Source: Bacteroidales bacterium (GTDB lineage Bacteria > Bacteroidota > Bacteroidia > Bacteroidales > VadinHA17). From it: a stretch of 10,597 nt of DNA. Location: assembly GCA_029935275.1 (NCBI GenBank), contig JAOZKQ010000054.1, positions 1-10,597 of the forward strand, in the 5' to 3' direction. A program made the translations under genes and the position numbers. Below the pieces are notes generated by a model that saw nothing but the letters and a program-made list of their open reading frames with translations, had not been told where the DNA came from and ran no database searches. Each line of letters starts with the position of its first letter. Position 1 is the stretch's first letter. This document shows, one piece after another, positions 5,435 through 10,597 of the stretch.

Positions 5435-7621
5435 TTATTCATCAAGATTGGGTTCTTTTCCCAGAAAATTCCTAAACCAAAACTGAGTTTGTTCCCTTAC
5501 AAGGTGCGTCCTTTTTGGACCACCCCAACCATGTCTTTTGTTGGGATACAGTAAAAGACTGAATTCCTTGTTATGATCTTCAAGCTTGTCAATAAATTTC
5601 ATTGTATTTAACATGTGAACATTGTCATCGGTTGTGCCATGTGTAATCAGTAACTTTCCTTTGTATTGACCAGCCCAGGTAAGAGCAGATCCGTTTTTAT
5701 AGCCTTCAGGGTTTTGTTCAGGGGTGTCCATATATCTTTCTGTATAAACATTATCGTACAGCCGCCAGTCAGTTACCGAGAAATTGGCGATTCCATGAGT
5801 GAAATAATCTGCTCCGTAGGTCAATGCCATACAGGTGGCATATCCACCGTAACTTCCTCCGGTCATGCCAATTTTCCCTGAATCAACAAAGGGCTTTTTT
5901 CTTAACCATTTTACCGCTTCTATATAATCATGCATTTCCCATTTACCAAGGTTTCTGTGCATCAGGGCAATTCCTTTTTTACCATGATGGCCAGTACCTC
6001 TATGATCAACTATAAAAGTTATGATCCCGTTTTGGGCAAGATAGTCCTGGCCAAAGCTTCGTCTAAAATAATTTCTTACAGATGGGGCGTTAGGCCCGCC
6101 ATAAATTGTAAAAATTACAGGATATTTTTTATTTGGATCAAAATCAGGAGGCAATATCCACATAGCAGGCAATTCAAATCCATCTTCTGTGGGAATGGTA
6201 AACATCTCAACTTCTCCCCAGTTATAATCATCCATTGCAGGAAGTTTCGAGTCTCCTAATAACCGAATGGACTTTCCTTTTGTGCTTAATAATTCCATTT
6301 TAGAAGGGGTAGAAAAGTTACTGTAGGTATCATAAAAGTATTTACCTCCAGGAGAAACCACTGTTCTGTGGCTAGCACTTGTTTCTGTTAGCTTATTTAG
6401 TTTTTCTCCATTTAACTTGATTGAAAACAAATGGATATCTGTGGAAGTTCCTCCTGTACCTGTAAAAAACAGGGTCTTTGTTTTTTCCACTACCTGTGAA
6501 ATTCCGTTTACCCTCCAGTCAAAGTTTGTTACCTGGCTAATCAGGTTTCCGTCAAAATCATAATAATAAATATTTCTCCATCCACTTTTGTCACTACGTA
6601 GCAGAAAGCCACTGCCATCTTTAAAAACATAAACATCTTCGAAAAATTCTACCCAGGAATCCTGTTTTTCAGTATAAATTTTCCTCACTGTTCCGTCTTC
6701 AGGATTAGCAGCATAGAAATTCAATTCATCCTGGTCGCGATTTAAATACTGATATATTAACTCTTTTGAATCATTAGTCCAGAATGGCCAGGCGACATAG
6801 CGATCATTATCTTCAAATGTATTTACCCAAATTGTAGTTTCATTATTTATATGAACAATTCCCAGGTTTACAAGAGGGTTAGGATCACCCGGCTGGGGAT
6901 AACGGGTTCTTTCAATTATTCCACGGTCTCCTTCCGAGTTGAAAAGCAGAAATTCAGGAACGGGACTGTCATCAAAACGTAAATATGCAATTTTTTTGCT
7001 ATCAGGGGACCACCAATATGCTTTATACCTTGAGCTTCTCCCCAATATCTCTTCATAATAGACCCATGATGCCCGGCCATTTAATATTACATCTGATCCA
7101 TCGTAGGTGAGCCTGCTTTCTTTACCGCTTAGCAGATCGACTACATAGAGGTCATTTGCACGGGTAAATGCAAGTTTTGCGAAATCAGGTGAGAAAGCCG
7201 GGTTGTTAATTTTTTTTGAATCAAAAGTAATTTGTTTAAGTTCTCCTTTTTCCATTGAATAATAATAGAGATCCTGATCTTTTGTGAACAGGGAATGTTT
7301 CATATCATCAGATTGCACAATGGTCCTGTTAAATGAAAAGCCTTCCGGAAGATTTTTATTTTGTTCATTATAGTCAAAATAAACAAGTTCTTTCCCTGAT
7401 TTTGCATCTACTTTTACTATGGCACTTTTATCATCAACTTTTTTGTTCTCCAGATAATATGTATCGTCTAACCAGCCCGTAATTCGGGGAAGAGGTTTTG
7501 TTAGTTTTGGCCGCTTCTTTCCATATGCTTCCTGATAACTCAGGTTTTTCTTTTGAGCAAAAGCCTGTGGCAAACTTATAATAGCAAGGCTTAATAAAAT
7601 AATAATTGAAACTTTTTTCAT
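5435..7621 (-). CDS. Dipeptidyl peptidase IV (S9B prolyl oligopeptidase family)
   Basis: I chose the ATG at 7621 (728 residues). A TTG 15 bp earlier would only add five residues ahead of the MKK that opens the signal peptide. Cleavage is likely after AFA near residue 22, placing the enzyme in the periplasm or envelope. Residues about 70-480 form the DPP_IV N-terminal beta-propeller; it includes WVYYEEIL with E190 and E191, the double-Glu pair that holds the substrate N-terminus and marks true DPP IV. The C-terminal alpha/beta hydrolase domain carries IYGGP, then GGSYGG with catalytic S590, HGTTDD with D665, and KRHGWGG with H697. The enzyme removes X-Pro or X-Ala dipeptides from peptide N-termini. 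Length is normal for bacterial DPP IV. It lies 94 bp downstream of the M13 peptidase gene on the same strand; with no strong terminator between them, co-transcription is possible. Confidence 0.95.
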   Translation of the reverse strand: MKKVSIIILLSLAIISLPQAFAQKKNLSYQEAYGKKRPKLTKPLPRITGWLDDTYYLENKKVDDKSAIVKVDAKSGKELVYFDYNEQNKNLPEGFSFNRTIVQSDDMKHSLFTKDQDLYYYSMEKGELKQITFDSKKINNPAFSPDFAKLAFTRANDLYVVDLLSGKESRLTYDGSDVILNGRASWVYYEEILGRSSRYKAYWWSPDSKKIAYLRFDDSPVPEFLLFNSEGDRGIIERTRYPQPGDPNPLVNLGIVHINNETTIWVNTFEDNDRYVAWPFWTNDSKELIYQYLNRDQDELNFYAANPEDGTVRKIYTEKQDSWVEFFEDVYVFKDGSGFLLRSDKSGWRNIYYYDFDGNLISQVTNFDWRVNGISQVVEKTKTLFFTGTGGTSTDIHLFSIKLNGEKLNKLTETSASHRTVVSPGGKYFYDTYSNFSTPSKMELLSTKGKSIRLLGDSKLPAMDDYNWGEVEMFTIPTEDGFELPAMWILPPDFDPNKKYPVIFTIYGGPNAPSVRNYFRRSFGQDYLAQNGIITFIVDHRGTGHHGKKGIALMHRNLGKWEMHDYIEAVKWLRKKPFVDSGKIGMTGGSYGGYATCMALTYGADYFTHGIANFSVTDWRLYDNVYTERYMDTPEQNPEGYKNGSALTWAGQYKGKLLITHGTTDDNVHMLNTMKFIDKLEDHNKEFSLLLYPNKRHGWGGPKRTHLVREQTQFWFRNFLGKEPNLDE

Positions 7622-7715
7622 AATAATTCTGGTCAAATGTTAAAACTAAGTTATTTGAAAATATGTATTGGCAAAAAAATAATTTGCCGGTTAATCTGAA
7701 TGTTAAAATATTTCC

Positions 7716-9746
7716 TTACCAGATTTTAGCCTGGTTTTCCCTTGCTAAAAACATAGCATCACCCTGTTTAATATTAAAATTTGCATGAAATGATGGTATA
7801 TTCCGTAGTGGGCCGTTCACCCTGAACTTCCCCAGGGAATGAACGTCTTCTTTGGTTCTTCTTAAAATCTCTTTATCACGCATATTTTGTGCCCAGAGGT
7901 GTGCATATGCCAGATAGAAACGCTGTTCAGGTGTGAATCCATCAATATCGGGTAATTCCTGTCCCATTATAGAAGAAGAAAAAGCGTCAAATGAAACATT
8001 CAAACCACCTAAGTCCGCGATATTCTCACCCAGGGTAAGCTTGCCGTTTGCATGAACAGTATCAAGCACAACAAATGAATCAAATTGCTTTACCAAAACA
8101 TCCGTTTTCTCCTTAAATCTTTTTGCGTCTTCTTCTGTCCACCAATCATTAAGATTTCCGTCTTTATCATATTGTCTTCCCTGGTCATCAAAACCATGGG
8201 TCATTTCGTGGGCAATCACCATCCCAATGGCTCCATAATTTACAGCATCATCAGCATCTGCATAGAAAAATGGTGGCTGGAGAATCCCTGCCGGAAAAAG
8301 AATCTCATTCCTGGTGGGACTATAAGACGCATTAACAGTTTGGGGTGTCATGCCCCAGTCGTTAGGATCAACAGGTTTATTCATTTTATTACGCCTGTAA
8401 TCAAAGTTGAACTTTTTGGCATTTAATACGTTTTGAACATAGCTGTTTTTTTCAACTATCAGATCATCATATGACCTCCACTTATCAGGGTATCCAATCT
8501 TTACATTGATGGCAGCTAATTTTTCCAAAGCATTATCTTTGGTTATGTCACTCATCCACTCAAGCTTTTGAATTCGGTTCCCTAATGAAACTTCAATATT
8601 ATCAACCAGAAGCAACATTCTTTCTTTTGCTTCAGGAGGAAAATATTCTTTAACAAACATCTTGCCAATGGCTTCACCAAGAGCAGCATTTGTGGTATGT
8701 ATTACCCTTTTCCAACGAGGTTCATTTTTTTCTGTTCCCTGTAGTGTTTTCCCGTAAAAGGCGAATTTTTCATTTACAAAATCTTTACTCAGATAATTTG
8801 CTGTGGCATTTATCAGGTTCCACCGGAGATAGGTTTTCCAGTCATCAATAGCTATTGTTCTTAGTAATTCATTTACTTCTTTTAGAAAATCAGGCTGATT
8901 GATATTTACTTCCCCAGGATCAGATAAACCAATTCCATCAAAATATTTTCTCCAGTTTAATTCCGGAACTATTTTTGTAAGTTCGTTCCAGTTAACTTTG
9001 TTATAGGTTTTCTCAGGGTCCCGGTTTTCGAGGCGAGTGTTTGATGCTTCTGCAAGGCATACTTCAATATCCATTACTGTTTTTGCATTTTGCCCTGCCA
9101 GAGATTCTGAATCTCCTAATAATTCAAACATCTTTTTAAGATGTACTTTATAAGACTCCCTGATTTCTGTTGATCTGGGGTCATCATTTAAATAATAATC
9201 CCTGTCGGACATGCCAAGTCCTCCCTGATAGATCTGAGCAATGAACATTTTGCTGTTTTTTGCATCTACACCACCAAAAAGAATAAATAAGGGATAAATG
9301 CCAAAAGAATGCATGGTAGTTATGGCCTCATCTATCTCATCTTTAGAGGAAAGTGCATCAATTTGTTGAAAATATTCAGAAAGGGGTGATAAGCCCTGAT
9401 TTTCAATTTTTAAAGTATCCATCCCAATTGTATAAAAATCACTAATTTTCTGGGAAATAGAATTTTTGGCATGTTCAGTAGCAGATAAATTATTAATCAG
9501 TTCACGTATAATCTTATTATTTGACTCCTTTAGTTTATCAAATGTTCCATATCTTCCTTTATCCGCAGGTATAGGATTGTTTTTCATCCAGCCACCATTG
9601 GCATATTGAAAAAAGTTTGTGCCGGGTTCTGTAAGGATATCCATGTTATGAGGGTCTATTGCCATTATTTCGTGTTCTTTTTTTTCCTTACAACCCCAGC
9701 TTACAAATAACCCGAATATCAGAAAGATTATGAATACATTTTTCAT
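7716..9746 (-). CDS. M13 family zinc metallopeptidase (neprilysin/PepO-like), predicted lipoprotein
   Basis: The 676-residue protein has the length and order of bacterial PepO/neprilysin enzymes. A lipoprotein signal ends at C19 (VSWGC), followed by a charged KEKKE stretch. The Peptidase_M13 N-terminal domain spans about residues 35-410, starting with the typical GTNFFQYANGGWMKNNPIP. The catalytic domain follows: NASYSPTRNEI at 472-482, the zinc motif HEMTH (H513, E514, H517), the third zinc ligand E574 in GENIADLGG with D578, and RVNGPLRNIPSFH with H654 near the end. The C-terminus is KIW, keeping the final Trp. These enzymes cut short peptides on the amino side of hydrophobic residues, here probably in the periplasm or at the outer membrane. 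The ATG is 17 bp after a strong hairpin that ends the aminotransferase gene. DPP IV follows downstream, and the two may cooperate in peptide breakdown. Confidence 0.95.
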   Translation of the reverse strand: MKNVFIIFLIFGLFVSWGCKEKKEHEIMAIDPHNMDILTEPGTNFFQYANGGWMKNNPIPADKGRYGTFDKLKESNNKIIRELINNLSATEHAKNSISQKISDFYTIGMDTLKIENQGLSPLSEYFQQIDALSSKDEIDEAITTMHSFGIYPLFILFGGVDAKNSKMFIAQIYQGGLGMSDRDYYLNDDPRSTEIRESYKVHLKKMFELLGDSESLAGQNAKTVMDIEVCLAEASNTRLENRDPEKTYNKVNWNELTKIVPELNWRKYFDGIGLSDPGEVNINQPDFLKEVNELLRTIAIDDWKTYLRWNLINATANYLSKDFVNEKFAFYGKTLQGTEKNEPRWKRVIHTTNAALGEAIGKMFVKEYFPPEAKERMLLLVDNIEVSLGNRIQKLEWMSDITKDNALEKLAAINVKIGYPDKWRSYDDLIVEKNSYVQNVLNAKKFNFDYRRNKMNKPVDPNDWGMTPQTVNASYSPTRNEILFPAGILQPPFFYADADDAVNYGAIGMVIAHEMTHGFDDQGRQYDKDGNLNDWWTEEDAKRFKEKTDVLVKQFDSFVVLDTVHANGKLTLGENIADLGGLNVSFDAFSSSIMGQELPDIDGFTPEQRFYLAYAHLWAQNMRDKEILRRTKEDVHSLGKFRVNGPLRNIPSFHANFNIKQGDAMFLARENQAKIW

Positions 9747-9763
9747 TTTTTTTAGCTTAGATG

Positions 9764-9788
9764 AAAAAACCGGAAATTCCGGTTTTTT
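9764..9788 (-). terminator. Terminator hairpin between the ornithine aminotransferase and M13 peptidase genes
   Basis: AAAAAACCGG (9764-9773) and CCGGTTTTTT (9779-9788) are perfectly complementary around a 5-nt loop, with A- and T-runs on both sides. It starts 7 nt after the aminotransferase stop and ends 17 nt before the peptidase ATG on the minus strand. It most likely terminates the aminotransferase transcript. Because so little room remains for a separate promoter, it may also lie within the peptidase leader. Confidence 0.82.
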
Positions 9789-9794
9789 ACAATT

Positions 9795-10597
9795 TTATTC
9801 AAATTCCTTAAAGGTCTCCTTGATGATGCCAATGGCTTCCATAAGTTGTTCCTTATTTATTACCAGGGGAGGGGCAAAACGTATGATATGGTCATGGGTG
9901 GGTTTGGCAATAAGCCCTTTATCCTTCATGGCCAGGCAAACATCCCAGGCTGTTTTTCCATCTTTAGGTTTAATAACTACTGCATTAAGTAAGCCTCTGC
10001 CTCTTACAGAAGAAATCATATCAGATTCGATTGATGAGAATTCGTCACGGAAGATCTTTCCTAGCTTTTCTGCATTTTCAGCAAGCTTCTCATCACGTAC
10101 TACTTCAAGGGCTGCAATACCTACCTTGGATGCAACCGGGTTGCCACCAAAAGTTGAACCATGTTCGCCTGGTTTAATAGTCAGCATAATATCATCATCG
10201 GCAAGCACCGCTGAAACAGGATAAGCCCCACCGGAAAGCGCTTTTCCAAGGATCAGGATATCAGGACGGACCCCTTCATGGTCACAAGCCAGTAACTTAC
10301 CGGTACGTGCAATACCCGTTTGAACTTCATCAGCAATGAACAGAACATTTTTTGCTTTACACATTTCCCATGCCTTTTTCAAATAACCTTCATCAGGTAC
10401 ATGTACACCAGCTTCACCCTGAATAGGTTCTACCAGAAATCCTGCTACATTAGGATCCTCCAGTTCTTTTTCCAGTGCTGTAAGATCATTATAAGGAATG
10501 GTTACAAAGCCGGGTGTATAGGGCCCAAAATCATTTTTTGCATCAGGATCAGTTGACATGGAAATTATCGTAATAGTCCTGCCATGAAAATTTTCGG
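9795..10597 (-). CDS. rocD: Ornithine--oxo-acid aminotransferase (partial, N-terminus beyond window)
   Basis: The reading frame is open to the right edge, giving 266 residues; about 135 N-terminal residues of this roughly 400-residue enzyme are missing. The Met at 10559 is internal, since the frame continues upstream as ENFHGRTITIIS, a conserved class III stretch. The fragment holds the PLP-dependent class III aminotransferase core: STDPDA-NDFGPYTPGF, the EPIQGEAGV loop, IADEVQTGIARTGK with the PLP-contacting Asp, ILGKALSGGAYPVSAV with the Schiff-base Lys (fragment residue 118), and GEHGSTFGGNPVA. The details fit ornithine aminotransferase better than acetylornithine or GABA aminotransferase. 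It converts ornithine and 2-oxoglutarate to glutamate semialdehyde and glutamate in the cytoplasm, linking arginine, ornithine and proline metabolism. A strong hairpin follows 7 nt after the stop. Confidence 0.93.
   Translation of the reverse strand, partial: ENFHGRTITIISMSTDPDAKNDFGPYTPGFVTIPYNDLTALEKELEDPNVAGFLVEPIQGEAGVHVPDEGYLKKAWEMCKAKNVLFIADEVQTGIARTGKLLACDHEGVRPDILILGKALSGGAYPVSAVLADDDIMLTIKPGEHGSTFGGNPVASKVGIAALEVVRDEKLAENAEKLGKIFRDEFSSIESDMISSVRGRGLLNAVVIKPKDGKTAWDVCLAMKDKGLIAKPTHDHIIRFAPPLVINKEQLMEAIGIIKETFKEFE

Noticed and set aside
7622..7636. TTG start five codons before the DPP IV ATG
   Set aside because: The signal peptide begins naturally with MKK at 7621, and the extra residues MTRII are not typical of an export signal start.
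7670..7688. GGCAAA/TTTGCC hairpin between the M13 and DPP IV genes
   Set aside because: The 6-bp stem has a 7-nt A/T loop and no T-run after it on the minus strand, so I do not call it a terminator.
8085..8426. Plus-strand open frame of 113 codons opposite the M13 catalytic domain
   Set aside because: It is fully antisense to the HEMTH region of a clear metallopeptidase gene, with no start signal or family likeness.
9730..10224. Plus-strand open frame of 164 codons opposite the aminotransferase
   Set aside because: It is the antisense shadow of conserved class III aminotransferase sequence, Ser-rich as expected for a reverse reading, and it would read through the terminator hairpin.
10557..10559. 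Met at 10559 as the start of the aminotransferase
   Set aside because: The frame stays open upstream and encodes conserved family sequence (NFHGRT), so the gene continues beyond the window.

Overview
The window is typical chromosomal DNA of a low-GC Bacteroidota bacterium, probably class Bacteroidia; I cannot fix the order. Supporting signs are AT-rich spacers, starts without clear Shine-Dalgarno sequences, several TAnnTTTG-type -7 promoter elements, several predicted lipoproteins, and the gene content (DUF4136 lipoprotein, S9B dipeptidyl peptidase IV, M13 peptidase, ornithine aminotransferase). I see no tRNA or rRNA gene, CRISPR array or intact transposase gene.

Left block (1-2811, minus strand): a tight three-gene operon, read as PAP2 phosphatase, then a GT-C membrane glycosyltransferase of the PMT/ArnT type, then a GT2 glycosyltransferase cut by the left edge. 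Gaps are only 4 and 6 bp. The set fits a lipid-carrier sugar transfer pathway. GT2 would charge a polyprenyl phosphate with a sugar in the cytoplasm, GT-C would transfer that sugar on the periplasmic side, and PAP2 would dephosphorylate a lipid-carrier pyrophosphate or similar lipid phosphate. The acceptor is not visible.

Middle block (3030-5299, plus strand): three independent genes for exported proteins. They are a DUF4136 lipoprotein with a Gly/Tyr/Met-rich insert, a calcineurin-like metallophosphoesterase lipoprotein, and a 94-residue cysteine-rich exported protein. Strong hairpin terminators follow the first and the third. Between the second and third lies a non-coding element of about 141 bp with imperfect terminal inverted repeats, internal hairpins and a 7-bp direct repeat at its borders. 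It looks like a small non-autonomous (MITE-like) insertion.

Right block (5435-10597, minus strand): ornithine aminotransferase (5' end beyond the window), an M13 zinc metallopeptidase lipoprotein, and dipeptidyl peptidase IV, in transcription order. The two peptidases probably act in the cell envelope on peptides, and the aminotransferase handles ornithine from arginine or proline metabolism. A perfect hairpin separates the aminotransferase from the peptidase gene, so they need not form one operon.

Most of the window is ordinary core or accessory metabolism. The inverted-repeat element and the cysteine-rich exported protein are the least explained parts.
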